Assembly (NCBI RefSeq): GCF_000151205.2
Contig: NC_016051.1
Location: forward strand, 372,001 to 436,000
DNA length: 64,000 bases
Direction of reading: 5' to 3'
Source of the DNA: Thermococcus sp. AM4
GTDB lineage: Archaea > Methanobacteriota_B > Thermococci > Thermococcales > Thermococcaceae
Shown piece by piece: positions 8,203 to 16,561 of the stretch (position 1 is the stretch's first letter; the number at the start of each line of letters is the position of its first letter). A model generated the notes under the pieces. That model had not been told where the DNA came from. It saw only the letters and a program-made list of their open reading frames with translations, and ran no database searches. Both the position numbers and the translations under genes were made by a program.

Positions 8203-9971
8203 GGATTCATCTCGTGCTTCTTCGGGAGGCCGCCCGGCCTCGGTCTCCTCTCCCTCCTGCCCCTCGCGAGGGGTACCTTCTTTGGAAGTCCCCTCTGCTC
8301 CACGTAGACCGTTGGGGGCAGGGGTATCGTTGGAATCAGCGCTGGTTGCTCAACTTTCTCGGCCTCTTCCTGCTTCTTTCTCCTCTCCTCGACGTACTCC
8401 ACGAACCTCTTTATCCTGAGCCCCCTGCCGATCCAGTAGAGGTAGTCGAGCAGCGACTCCCTGAAGGCGTCCCAGCTGACGATCTCGTAGACGACCACGC
8501 CCATGACCACCGCGGCCTCCGGAACCAGCGCTGTCGCGTAGAAGCTGAACTGGGTCTTGCCGCCGAGGGCGTACTGGAGGGCGAATAGGCCGACCGTGCT
8601 CCAGAATATGCCGAAGGGCACTATGACGAGGTTCCTCCTCTTCCAGACGTAGGGTATTGCGAATACAGCGACCACCATGAAGAGCAGGAGCGTTGGATTG
8701 GTGTTCGCAACTATGTCGGGGTTGAAGTGGAAGTGGAATGAGTTGCCGTTGTAGAACCACTCCCAGAACGGTGCCGTCCAGGGGTTGGGACCCTTGTAGC
8801 TGAGATGCCACTTGAAGCTCCCGAGGAAGTTCCTCAGCCAGTCGTTGAAGCCCACAACCTTAATCGCCGGGATCTCCGGCAGGAGGAAGCCGAGTAACGG
8901 CAGGGACAGACCGGCCGTCAGGAAGGCGAGGAGGAGTTCCAAGCTCTCCCTGCTGGAGTACACGAACTCCGCAACCGCCAGAATCGTCAGGAGGGCCAGT
9001 ATCTGGAAGTACTTGGCGTCCCAGTAGTCGGCGAGGTACTCGGAGTAGGCGACCACCGTAAGGCCGAGAAGGACCACTATAACGACCATCCTCAGGGCTT
9101 TTCTCCATCCGGCTTTCTCCTTGGCATCGGCCAGCAGGCGGAGGAAGAGAACCGGATAGCCGAATGCACCGCTCAGCTTCGTTGCACCCGCCAAACCCAC
9201 TCCAAAGCCGGCCCAGTTCCTCCAGCCGTAGGTCAGGAGAAACGTGAAGAGCGCGACGAAGACGCCGACGTATATGTCCAGCATCGCGGTGACGGCGGTT
9301 GCCTGAAGGGTCGGATCAACGGCAACGAAGAAGAGGGCTATGAGGGACGCGAGGTAGCTCTTAGTTATCCTGTAAGCCGTGAGGAGAACGAGGAGCTGGA
9401 GGAGGCCGTAGAGTATCAGCCCGGGGACGCGCCAGTAGAAGGGCTTATCGCCGAGGAGGAGCATGGAGAGCATTATGAAGTCCTTGCCGAGGAAGGGATG
9501 CTCGAGGTTCAGATAGTTCTGGATGTTGTCCTTGTCGGGATACCTGAAGCCCGTTACGGTGTAGTACGCGTTCTCGGGGATGTTGTCCCTGAGGTAGTTC
9601 ATGAAGTCCCTCAGCCTTTCCCTCGGAATCTCGACGTATATCGCCGGAAACTTCTGGTAGTTTACGGTTGCCGACATGTTGCCGTCGTACATTATGACGG
9701 CCTCGTCTATAACGTGCTCGTACTTGGCCTTGTCATCGTCGTTTGAGAAGATAACGTTCACGCCCTCGTACCCGTTGTGGATGTAGTGCGCCTCGAAGCC
9801 GAGCCGGTGGAGAACGTTTCTGCTCGCAGGAACGTACCAGACCTCGTCGCCCACGTAATCGTTGAGGTCGGCCCGGGAGGCGGTGTCAAAAGCGTACCAC
9901 AGCGAGGCTCCGATCATGCCAACCGCGAACAGAATGAACAGAACTAATTTTACCTGCCTCGTCGTTACCAT
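8172..9971 (-). CDS. GT39-family (dolichyl-phosphate-mannose protein mannosyltransferase-like) membrane glycosyltransferase
   Basis: About 599 residues with many hydrophobic segments, a GT-C fold enzyme expected to use a lipid-linked sugar at the outer membrane face. The first loop after TM1 holds DYVGDEVWYVPASR, matching the acidic DE catalytic site of PMT/GT39 enzymes. The C-terminal about 75 residues are cytosolic-looking, basic and proline-rich. Start: an ATG at 9998 also exists, but TTTTAAG at 10003-10013 would place transcription near 9982, so ATG 9971 (MVTTRQVKLV) is preferred. Monocistronic. Acceptor and sugar are unknown. Confidence 0.82.
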   Translation of the reverse strand: MVTTRQVKLVLFILFAVGMIGASLWYAFDTASRADLNDYVGDEVWYVPASRNVLHRLGFEAHYIHNGYEGVNVIFSNDDDKAKYEHVIDEAVIMYDGNMSATVNYQKFPAIYVEIPRERLRDFMNYLRDNIPENAYYTVTGFRYPDKDNIQNYLNLEHPFLGKDFIMLSMLLLGDKPFYWRVPGLILYGLLQLLVLLTAYRITKSYLASLIALFFVAVDPTLQATAVTAMLDIYVGVFVALFTFLLTYGWRNWAGFGVGLAGATKLSGAFGYPVLFLRLLADAKEKAGWRKALRMVVIVVLLGLTVVAYSEYLADYWDAKYFQILALLTILAVAEFVYSSRESLELLLAFLTAGLSLPLLGFLLPEIPAIKVVGFNDWLRNFLGSFKWHLSYKGPNPWTAPFWEWFYNGNSFHFHFNPDIVANTNPTLLLFMVVAVFAIPYVWKRRNLVIVPFGIFWSTVGLFALQYALGGKTQFSFYATALVPEAAVVMGVVVYEIVSWDAFRESLLDYLYWIGRGLRIKRFVEYVEERRKKQEEAEKVEQPALIPTIPLPPTVYVEQRGLPKKVPLARGRRERRPRPGGLPKKHEMNPQPTNESRVS

Positions 9972-10055
9972 CCTACCACCCGCCGATATTGGGTTCATCC
10001 CCTTTTAAGCTTCTCCATGCCTCAACTTTTTAAACGCTCCCCCCAACTAATGCCG

Positions 10056-11213
10056 ATGAGCTGGGTTAATGAGGTCACCGAGGATCAGGTCGAGCTCGCG
10101 GTAGAGCTCGTTAAAAAGGGTCTGGACGAGAGAAAGCTCCGCTCAAAGCTCGGGCCCCACTGGAAGGAGCTGGTCGAGGTAGCCAAGGCCAGGCTGAGGG
10201 CGAAGGACAAGTTCTCCAGGCAGGATCTGTGGATGGACCTCGAGGGCCTTCGCTACGCGACCCACGAGATCGTTGCCAGATACCGGGCGAAGAGACTGAG
10301 GGAGCTTGGAGTGAAGAGCATAGCGGACGTCTCGTGCGGGATAGGGATACAGCTGATCTTCTACGCGATGGAAGTTGAGAGGGCTTACGGCATCGATATC
10401 GACCCGGTCAAGATAGAGTTCGCGCGAAGGAACGCGGAGAAGTACGGCGTGAACAACATCGAGTTCATAAACGCGGATTCCCTCTCTAAGGAGGTTGTGG
10501 AGAGGATAGATGCAGAGGTTGTCTTCTCCGATCCAGCAAGACCGCCGGAGGCACCGGAGAGAACGCTTGAGGGTCTTTTGCCCAGCCCGCTCAGGGTTTA
10601 TGAGGTTTACAGGTCAAAGGTAAACGCCTTCATCTTCGACCTTCCCCCGCAGATGAGGAGGGAGAGGGTTCCCTGGAAAGGGGAATTCGAGTACATCGAC
10701 CTCTTCGGGGCGATAAACCGTCTAACCTTCTACTTCGAGCCCCTCGCGAGGGCAGAGAGGAGTGCGGTAACGCTTCCAAAGGGCGCGCGCCTTGAGAGCG
10801 ACCCCAACCTCGAAGACATAGTTGAGTGGACCGAAAGGCCCGGGCAGTACCTCTACGAGATCCCGCAGAGCATAGACTACGCCGACCTGATAAACGAGCT
10901 CTTCCACAGGGTAAACGGCGAGATGAAGATGCTCCTCAGGGAAAAGAGACGCGTTCTGGCCACAGGAGAGGAGGAACTGAGAAGCGACTACTTCAAGAGG
11001 GTTTACTCCGTCGTCGCGGTTCTGCCCTTCCATCCGGTCCGTATCAACGACTTCCTGAGGAGGGAAGGCTTCGGAAGGGCGACCCTCAGGATTAGCCTGC
11101 CCGATTCCGAGTACTGGCGCTTCAGGCGGAAGGTCGAGACGGGACTGAGGGGCGAAAGAAGGGCCTTCGTCTTCCAGCTGGGGAGAAAGGCGATCATCGC
11201 GGAGGAGCTATAG
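10056..11213 (+). CDS. SAM-dependent methyltransferase with THUMP-like C-terminal region
   Basis: About 385 residues. After a helical N-terminal region, a Rossmann methyltransferase core shows motif [14 protein letters not shown], motif [25 protein letters not shown], and motif [16 protein letters not shown]. The remainder resembles the THUMP-like domain joined to such cores in bacterial and archaeal proteins of unknown target. An RNA substrate is likely by family analogy but not proven. ATGs at 10017, 10050 and 10056 are in frame; TTTTTAAAC near 10026-10034 places transcription at about 10057, so a near-leaderless start at MSWVNEV is chosen. Overlaps the convergent small gene by 6 bases. Confidence 0.78.
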   Translation: MSWVNEVTEDQVELAVELVKKGLDERKLRSKLGPHWKELVEVAKARLRAKDKFSRQDLWMDLEGLRYATHEIVARYRAKRLRELGVKSIADVSCGIGIQLIFYAMEVERAYGIDIDPVKIEFARRNAEKYGVNNIEFINADSLSKEVVERIDAEVVFSDPARPPEAPERTLEGLLPSPLRVYEVYRSKVNAFIFDLPPQMRRERVPWKGEFEYIDLFGAINRLTFYFEPLARAERSAVTLPKGARLESDPNLEDIVEWTERPGQYLYEIPQSIDYADLINELFHRVNGEMKMLLREKRRVLATGEEELRSDYFKRVYSVVAVLPFHPVRINDFLRREGFGRATLRISLPDSEYWRFRRKVETGLRGERRAFVFQLGRKAIIAEEL

Positions 11214-11399
11214 CTCTTCGATCCTCGCGTTCCTGATCTTCTTGGAGCCTATTCTGAGGCTCTTGAAGTAATCAACGTGTTCCTCTGGCAAAAACAGATC
11301 CAGTCTCGTCTCCCTTAAGCGTTTCTTTTTCTTCCTCGTTTCGGGTTCCTTCTTCGCAGTGCCTTCCCGTCCAAGGAACTCGTCGATTTTGCGGTACAT
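11208..11399 (-). CDS. Small basic hypothetical protein (63 aa)
   Basis: The product is very lysine/arginine-rich in the middle ([12 protein letters not shown]) and ends in [17 protein letters not shown]. No family is recognised. Its 3' end overlaps the methyltransferase gene by 6 bases, which is typical of real convergent gene pairs here. The short basic composition would suit a nucleic-acid or ribosome-associated protein, but that is speculation. Confidence 0.6.
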   Translation of the reverse strand: MYRKIDEFLGREGTAKKEPETRKKKKRLRETRLDLFLPEEHVDYFKSLRIGSKKIRNARIEEL

Positions 11400-11428
11400 G
11401 GTTTCAGCCGGTGAGAATAGGCGGAACG

Positions 11429-11437
11429 GTATAAAAC
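11429..11437 (+). promoter_or_regulatory. TATA box of pepQ
   Basis: GTATAAAAC lies about 60 bases upstream of the chosen ATG, predicting a start of transcription near 11459 and a leader of about 34 bases with GGTGA in it. Confidence 0.5.
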
Positions 11438-11492
11438 TTTTGCCGACGAAAGGATTTTATTGAGCCTGCCTGACACACATCAGGTGAGTCAG

Positions 11493-12539
11493 ATGAGGAT
11501 CGAAAGGCTGAGGGAGTTCATAGCGGAGAAGGAACTTGACGGCGTGATAATAACACACAGGCCGAACCTCTACTATTTCACAGGTTCCGCCCCCGTTCTC
11601 GGCGGCTACCTGCTCGTAACGGCCGACGAGGCGCTCTTCCTCGTTCCCCAGCTCGAGTATGAAGAGGCAAAGGAAACCTCGCGCGTCCCCGTTGAGGCCT
11701 TCAAGCGCGGGCCGGAGCTCTTCGACAGGCTCAAGTCCTTCAAGCTGAGGAAGCTCGGAATCGAGGGGAGAACCGCCTACTCAACCGTCCAGAGCTACCG
11801 CGAGAAGCTCGGCGTTGAGGAGTTCGTGACCGTTGATGACGTCATCAAAGAGCTGAGAATGATCAAAACTAAGGAAGAACTCGAGGTCATCCAGGCCGCG
11901 TGCGAGATAGCTGACCAAGCGATGCTCGTTGCCATAGAGGAGGTAAGCGAGGGCAGGCGCGAGAGGGAAATAGCCGCCAAGATGGAGTACGTCATGAAGA
12001 TGAACGGTGCTGAGAAGCCTGCCTTCGACACGATAATCGCGAGCGGCCCGCGCTCCGCTCTGCCCCACGGCGTCGCGAGCGACAAGAGAATCGAGAGGGG
12101 AGAGCTCGTCGTCATCGATGAAGGCGCGCTCTACAACCACTACAACTCCGACACGACGAGGACAATCGTGGTCGGCAGTCCCAACGAGAGGCAGAAGGAC
12201 ATCTATCAGGCGGTTCTCGAGGCCCAGAGGAAGGGTGTCGAGAGCGCGAGGCCGGGAATGACGGCGAAGGAGCTCGACACGATCGTCAGGGACGTCATCA
12301 GGGAGTACGGCTACGGCGACTACTTCATTCACTCAACCGGTCACGGTGTTGGCCTTGAGATACACGAATGGCCCGGCGTGAACCAGAGCGACGAGACCGT
12401 CCTCAAGCCCGGTATGGTCGTCACAGTCGAGCCGGGCATATACATTCCAAAGTTCGGGGGAGTCAGGATAGAGGACACGATAGTCATAACCGAGAACGGG
12501 GCCAAGAGATTAACGAGGACGGAGAGGGAGCTTATCTGA
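11493..12539 (+). CDS. pepQ: Xaa-Pro dipeptidase (prolidase)
   Basis: 348 residues from MRIERLREF, the same length as Pyrococcus furiosus prolidase. It hydrolyses X-Pro dipeptides in the cytosol with two divalent metals. The N-terminal creatinase-like domain is followed by the pita-bread domain. Metal ligands are visible: Asp in VVIDEGALYNHYNSD (two Asp), His in HSTGHGVGLEIHE, Glu in VEPGIYIP and Glu in GVRIEDT. GGTGAGTCAG precedes the chosen ATG with ideal spacing, so the longer in-frame TTG at 11460 is rejected. No operon partner is evident. In peptide-fermenting Thermococcales it serves proline peptide recycling. Confidence 0.95.
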   Translation: MRIERLREFIAEKELDGVIITHRPNLYYFTGSAPVLGGYLLVTADEALFLVPQLEYEEAKETSRVPVEAFKRGPELFDRLKSFKLRKLGIEGRTAYSTVQSYREKLGVEEFVTVDDVIKELRMIKTKEELEVIQAACEIADQAMLVAIEEVSEGRREREIAAKMEYVMKMNGAEKPAFDTIIASGPRSALPHGVASDKRIERGELVVIDEGALYNHYNSDTTRTIVVGSPNERQKDIYQAVLEAQRKGVESARPGMTAKELDTIVRDVIREYGYGDYFIHSTGHGVGLEIHEWPGVNQSDETVLKPGMVVTVEPGIYIPKFGGVRIEDTIVITENGAKRLTRTERELI

Positions 12540-12590
12540 CCCCCAAACTTTTTATTCACCTGTGAGCATTGCAGTTGAACGGTGGTAATG

Positions 12591-12785
12591 ATGGAGAGCG
12601 TTGAAAAGCTCATCCTTCAGGAGCTTCGCGAGATCAAGGAAGAGCTTAGGGCCCTAAACTCAAAGATTGACAACTTCGCAGGCTATTTCGAAGCCGATGA
12701 GGACGAGATTAAGGAGTTAATGGAGGAGTTGAAAGGCGCAAGGAGAAACGGAGTGAAGCTAGAGGAGGTTCTCCATGAGCTATGA
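12591..12785 (+). CDS. relB: RelB-type antitoxin
   Basis: About 64 residues. A helical, highly charged protein (LILQELREIKEELRALNSKI, then an acidic stretch EADEDEIKELMEEL) with a C-terminal tail KLEEVLHEL. This matches archaeal RelB in size and layout: N-terminal coiled coil plus a segment that wraps the toxin. GGTGGT lies just ahead of the ATGs at 12588 and 12591; the latter is chosen. The coding end overlaps the toxin gene by 11 bases, the usual coupling in toxin-antitoxin pairs. It lacks an obvious DNA-binding fold. Confidence 0.8.
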   Translation: MESVEKLILQELREIKEELRALNSKIDNFAGYFEADEDEIKELMEELKGARRNGVKLEEVLHEL

Positions 12786-13038
12786 GGTCATTCTCTCGAG
12801 AAACGCCCTGAAGTACATCAAAAAACTGCCTCCCGAGGACAGGAAGCGGATAAAAGAGGCCCTTCTTAAACTCAGCCAGAACCCCTGGTTCACACAGTAC
12901 AAAAAGCTTAGGGGTTATCCTTTCTACCGCATAAGGGTTGGAGATTATCGCATAATCTACAGCGTTGATGATGAGTCCAAGACTGTGTACGTTGTGAAAA
13001 TCGGGAAGAGGGGAGAGGTTTACAAGAACATAGGGTGA
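12775..13038 (+). CDS. relE: RelE-family mRNA interferase toxin
   Basis: 87 residues with the RelE/ParE fold. RelE toxins cleave mRNA in the ribosomal A site. The basic residues expected for catalysis are seen: Arg in VGDYRIIYSV and Arg/Tyr in GKRGEVYK near the C-terminus (equivalents of E. coli R61, R81, Y87 by eye). It overlaps the antitoxin gene by 11 bases. Its TGA stop is part of the GGGTGA ribosome binding site of pelA, whose ATG is 5 bases further. The toxin therefore appears co-transcribed and translationally coupled with the ribosome-rescue factor Pelota. The toxin looks intact. Confidence 0.87.
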   Translation: MSYEVILSRNALKYIKKLPPEDRKRIKEALLKLSQNPWFTQYKKLRGYPFYRIRVGDYRIIYSVDDESKTVYVVKIGKRGEVYKNIG

Positions 13039-13043
13039 TGCTC

Positions 13044-14117
13044 ATGCAGATACTCGAGGAGAAGCCCAAGGAGGGCATAGTGAAGGTAAAGGCCGAAACG
13101 CTGGACGACCTTTGGCACCTCTACCACGTCATAGACCCGGGAGATATAGTTTACGCTAAAACCCTTAGAAAGCAGGCCCAGAGGGCCGACGCGCTGAGGG
13201 CCGAGAAGGTCGAGGTCATTCCGGTCTACCTTGGCGTCAAAGCCGAGAAGATAAACTTCCACAAGTTCGCGAACCAGGTCCGCGTTACCGGGCCGATAGT
13301 TTACGCGAGCAGAGAGGATGTTCCCCTCGGCAAGTACCACACGATAACGATTGAAGAAGGAACGGTCGTAACAATCCAGAAGCCCCGCTGGAAGGAGCAC
13401 CACATAGAGCGCCTTAAGGAGGCGATAGAGGCGTCAAAGCGGGCAAAGGTCATGATTGTGGTGATAGACGAGGGAGAAGCCGATATAGCGCTCGTCCGCG
13501 AGTACGGCGTCGAGATGGTCGCTAGCATAAGGCGGAACCTCGGCGGGAAGCGCTATAACACCGACCGCGAAAGCGAGGAGAAGCGCTTTTTCCACGACTT
13601 GGCCAAGACTATGGCCGAGCTCATGGAGAGGGAGAAGATTGAAAAGGCGATTGTAGCTGGCCCGGGCTTCGTCAAGGAGGACTTCCACAAGTTCCTGCGC
13701 GAAAACTACCCCGAGCTGGCCAAGAAGGTCGTCATCGAAGATACGAGCGTAACCGGAAGGACGGGCATCTACGAGGTCATCAAGCGCGGAACCGTTGATA
13801 GAGTTTACCACGAGAACAGGGTTGCCAAGGAAGTCCAGCTCGTCGAGAAGGTCCTTGAGAACATCGCGAGGAACAACGGGCTGGCCACCTACGGCCTCAG
13901 GGAAGTGGAGGAAGCGGTGAACTACGGGGCCGTTGAGACGCTTTTGGTCCTCGACGAGCTGTTGAAGGGCGACCTAAGGGAGAAGGTCGAGGAACTCATG
14001 GACGCGGTGCGCTATTCAAGGGGTGAAGTTGTCATCGTCAGCTCTGAGCACGAAGGAGGAGAAAAGCTGAAGGCCCTTGGCGGCCTCGCGGCGTTGCTGA
14101 GGTTCAGGGTGAAGTGA
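13044..14117 (+). CDS. pelA: mRNA surveillance/ribosome rescue factor Pelota
   Basis: 357 residues, eRF1-like. Pelota (Dom34) enters the A site of stalled ribosomes and with aEF1A and ABCE1 splits them. The N-terminal Sm-like domain includes ETLDDLWHLYHVIDPGD and TLRKQAQRADALRAEKVEV; the central domain and the C-terminal eL30-like domain (YGLREVEEAVNYGAVETLLV, VSSEHEGGEKLKALGG) follow. The GGQ of release factors is absent, as expected for Pelota. Start ATG 13044 has GGGTGA five bases upstream; GTG 13035 and ATG 13038 are less well placed. Follows relBE directly. The 3' end overlaps the convergent HEPN gene by 14 bases. Confidence 0.95.
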   Translation: MQILEEKPKEGIVKVKAETLDDLWHLYHVIDPGDIVYAKTLRKQAQRADALRAEKVEVIPVYLGVKAEKINFHKFANQVRVTGPIVYASREDVPLGKYHTITIEEGTVVTIQKPRWKEHHIERLKEAIEASKRAKVMIVVIDEGEADIALVREYGVEMVASIRRNLGGKRYNTDRESEEKRFFHDLAKTMAELMEREKIEKAIVAGPGFVKEDFHKFLRENYPELAKKVVIEDTSVTGRTGIYEVIKRGTVDRVYHENRVAKEVQLVEKVLENIARNNGLATYGLREVEEAVNYGAVETLLVLDELLKGDLREKVEELMDAVRYSRGEVVIVSSEHEGGEKLKALGGLAALLRFRVK

Positions 14118-14478
14118 GCTTGGAGCGCACGAAGGAGAGGGCGAGTTCGGCGAGCTTTATCGCGTTCTCAACCTCTTCTTTATCCGGCTTGTGGAGGGTT
14201 GGATACCTCGCCTCAACGGCGTAGGCGGTCAGAACGTCAACATCATCATCGAAGAGCTTTAGGAATTCCGAATCCACTTCAGCGCACAGGAGTATGAGCT
14301 CCCCAATGTCATGGGTTCGCTTGATAGGCATTCCCCTCGATACTAAAAACGCTTTTAGGGCTTTCTCTGCACACTGCTGGGCGTGAAAAGTCGCGTAGTC
14401 GTAGAATTTGAGGGAAAGGCTGTTCTTGGCCAGCACGAGGTCTTTCTCGGCCTTCTGGAGCCACTCTCTGAAGCTCAA
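14104..14478 (-). CDS. HEPN-domain protein of an MNT-HEPN toxin-antitoxin pair
   Basis: 124 residues, all-helical HEPN fold (FREWLQKAEKDLVLAKNSL, FHAQQCAEKALKAFLVSRG, THDIGELILLC). The Rx4H motif RYPTLH expected for a HEPN ribonuclease is present near residue 90. It begins with TTG, overlapping the stop of the nucleotidyltransferase gene by four bases (TTGA). In studied pairs the HEPN RNase is the toxin and the nucleotidyltransferase blocks it by AMPylation; that role is inferred here. The 3' end overlaps pelA. Confidence 0.85.
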   Translation of the reverse strand: MSFREWLQKAEKDLVLAKNSLSLKFYDYATFHAQQCAEKALKAFLVSRGMPIKRTHDIGELILLCAEVDSEFLKLFDDDVDVLTAYAVEARYPTLHKPDKEEVENAIKLAELALSFVRSKLTSP

Positions 14479-14792
14479 ATTTTCACACCCTCCCTGAGGG
14501 CGTAGTAGTAGAGGAAGCCCGTGTCGTCTTTGACCTTCTCCAGCTCGTCCCTTGAGATGAAGAGAATATCCGCCTTGATCCCCTTCAACAGAAGCTCCCT
14601 GTGCATTCGTTTGTAGGCTTCGAGTTCCATTTTCCTTCCTACCTGCTCCGACAGAACAACCAGAACGTCCCAGTCGCTGTCGGCTCTAAAATCCCCCCTG
14701 GCACGGGAGCCGAAGAGGATTATCTCATCAACTTCAAGACCAAGTTCGCGTGATACCCTCAAAATCACGTCGCGGATAAGCTCCGAGCTCAT
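14475..14792 (-). CDS. MNT-type nucleotidyltransferase (minimal polymerase-beta fold) antitoxin
   Basis: 105 residues. The nucleotidyltransferase signature IILFGSRARGDFRADSDWD provides the GSxxxG and two catalytic Asp residues, and ADILFISRDE gives a possible third acidic site. Upstream partner of the HEPN gene on one short transcript. No strong ribosome binding site; a GATAAATAG element near 14812 could be the TATA, giving a short leader. Second toxin-antitoxin module within 2 kb, on the other side of pelA. Confidence 0.87.
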   Translation of the reverse strand: MSSELIRDVILRVSRELGLEVDEIILFGSRARGDFRADSDWDVLVVLSEQVGRKMELEAYKRMHRELLLKGIKADILFISRDELEKVKDDTGFLYYYALREGVKI

Positions 14793-14817
14793 GGGTGATA
14801 CTACACCTTCCCTCTAT

Positions 14818-15813
14818 TTATCGTTTGCCATAGAGCTCCGCGTAGGGGTCGCCCTCGAACTCGGGGAAGGGTCTCTCCTCGCTACCCTCCATGAGAACCC
14901 TCTCTTTCTCCTCGGTGAACTCGCCGAGCTCAAACGCTAGAATTCCATTTTTAAGTAATTCGACAATTAAAGCATCGCTTTTCTCGGGCGGCGTGATGGC
15001 TATCAGCGTCCCGGTTGAGGAAACGCTCCACGGTTCCAGATTATAGAAATCGAGAACCTTCTTGACCAGTGGATCGAGGTGGAGCTTATCGGCGTAGACC
15101 CTGAAGCCCACCCCGGAGTTGTCGGCTATCTCATGCAGAGCTGTTAAGCCGCCTTCGGTTGCATCGTGCATTCCCCTCGCAAAGTTCCTCGCGATAAGGG
15201 CCTCTGGAACGACGGTTTCGAAGTAAAAGGAGCGCTTTAGCCTCATGAGTTCCTTCTTGGTGAGCTTCCCGAGGAGCTCCTTCTCCCTGAAGTACGCCGC
15301 CGAAACCGCGAACTCTAGACCGACCTTGGCGGTCACGACTATCCTATCTCCCGGTTTCGCTATCGGCAGCTTGAGCTCTTCCTTCCTCACCGTTCCAGCG
15401 ACCGTTGAGGTGCCTATGGGCTCCGTTATTGAGGGATAGACGCCGGTATGCCCCCCGATGATTGAACCCCCGTACTTGAGGCACTCCTCGTGCACGTCGC
15501 CCATTACCTCCCCGACGTACTCCTCCGGCGTACCCTCGGGAAAGAGGAGGTTGAGCACGAGCCACCTCGGCTCTGCACCGAAAACGGCGACGTCGCTGGC
15601 CGCGAAGTGGTAGGCGAAGAACCCGAAGGCCTCTCTCGGGACGCCGATGACTGGGTCCGTTGCAACGACGAGATAGTTCTCACCGTCGTACTCGAGAACG
15701 GCGGAATCAAAGCCTTCCCTCGGCCCGTAGACGACCTTCTCATCCTCAACGCCCAGATACGGGAAGACGACCCTTTTGAGGACATCGTTCCTGAGCTTTC
15801 CGGGCTTTAGCAT
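14818..15813 (-). CDS. AIR synthase (PurM/HypE-like) family protein
   Basis: 331 residues from MLKPGKLRNDVL. The PurM-like ATP-binding fold is shown by FDSAVLEYDGENYLVVATDP, the Asp-rich loop ASDVAVFGAEPRW, GGHTGVYPSI and the MHDATEGG turn before the C-terminal domain. It is not a purine PurM or typical HypE (no C-terminal PRIC cysteine). The ATG overlaps the PP2C stop (TGATG), so it is the third gene of an operon with a PP-loop ATPase and a PP2C phosphatase. A second relative with the same MKPGKL beginning lies at 52523. Substrate unknown. Confidence 0.82.
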   Translation of the reverse strand: MLKPGKLRNDVLKRVVFPYLGVEDEKVVYGPREGFDSAVLEYDGENYLVVATDPVIGVPREAFGFFAYHFAASDVAVFGAEPRWLVLNLLFPEGTPEEYVGEVMGDVHEECLKYGGSIIGGHTGVYPSITEPIGTSTVAGTVRKEELKLPIAKPGDRIVVTAKVGLEFAVSAAYFREKELLGKLTKKELMRLKRSFYFETVVPEALIARNFARGMHDATEGGLTALHEIADNSGVGFRVYADKLHLDPLVKKVLDFYNLEPWSVSSTGTLIAITPPEKSDALIVELLKNGILAFELGEFTEEKERVLMEGSEERPFPEFEGDPYAELYGKR

Positions 15814-16556
15814 CACCACCACCTGTATAAGATGATAGTGACGTTGTCACGAGTTACCCCGAGGGCCTCCCTCAGGAGTTCCATAACGGCTTTCCCGGGC
15901 TCTTCGTTCCTGGAGAGTACATCAAGGATAGCCTCTGCATCAAGGTAGTCGTGGAGCCCGTCGGTGCTTAGGAGAAGCCAGTCCCCGGGTCTGGCCTCCC
16001 AGCGGTAAAGATCGACCGCAAAGCGCTTTCCTCTACCCCCGATAACGTGGGTCAGCCTTCTGGAAGCTTCCATGGCTTCTGCCTTTGTTAATGCAATCCC
16101 CTTGTCCAGAAGTTCCCTGAGCAGGTTGTGATCCCTCGTTGAGGCCACCACGTCTCCATCCCTTATGAGCTGAGCCCTGCTGTCCCCGGTGTTGGCCAGA
16201 AAAACCTCCCGTCCCCTGATTACCGCGCTCAGGAGCGTGGTCCCCATGCCTTTTCTCTCGCCAACTGCCTCCTCCAGAACGGCCGAATTCGCCAGCTCGT
16301 GGGCTTTCCTCAGGAGGAGCCTAAGGAGCTGTCCATCTATCCCGTCCTCGTATTCATCCACAACGACCCTCTTCGCGGCGGTCAGGGCGATCTCAGAGGC
16401 CACTTCGCCAGCCGCGTGCCCGCCCAGGCCGTCGGCTATCCCAAGGTAATAGCCCGAGGGCAGTTTTTCAACTATGAACCCGTCCTCGTTGTTGGATCTG
16501 GCACCAACGTCGCTCACGGCGCAGAGGTACGGAAGGCAGAGCCACTTCGCGTCCAT
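15813..16556 (-). CDS. PP2C-family serine/threonine protein phosphatase
   Basis: 247 residues. Every PP2C motif is visible: GARSNNEDGF, IADGLGGHAAGE, GMGTTLLSAV, NTGDSRAQLI, TRDHNLL, LLLSTDGLHDYLD and the final RDNVTIILY. The Asp residues that bind the two catalytic Mn/Mg ions are conserved, so it should be an active metal-dependent Ser/Thr phosphatase in the cytosol. Such phosphatases are common in bacteria but rare in Euryarchaeota. GGTGATAGGA precedes ATG 16556 with ideal spacing, and a GTG three codons upstream is rejected. It lies between the PP-loop ATPase and the PurM-like gene. The kinase partner is not in the window. Confidence 0.9.
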   Translation of the reverse strand: MDAKWLCLPYLCAVSDVGARSNNEDGFIVEKLPSGYYLGIADGLGGHAAGEVASEIALTAAKRVVVDEYEDGIDGQLLRLLLRKAHELANSAVLEEAVGERKGMGTTLLSAVIRGREVFLANTGDSRAQLIRDGDVVASTRDHNLLRELLDKGIALTKAEAMEASRRLTHVIGGRGKRFAVDLYRWEARPGDWLLLSTDGLHDYLDAEAILDVLSRNEEPGKAVMELLREALGVTRDNVTIILYRWW

Positions 16557-16561
16557 TCCTA

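Noticed and set aside
11781-12332. A 183-codon frame antisense to prolidase
   Set aside because: Prolidase is intact and conserved; no independent promoter or ribosome binding site for the antisense frame.
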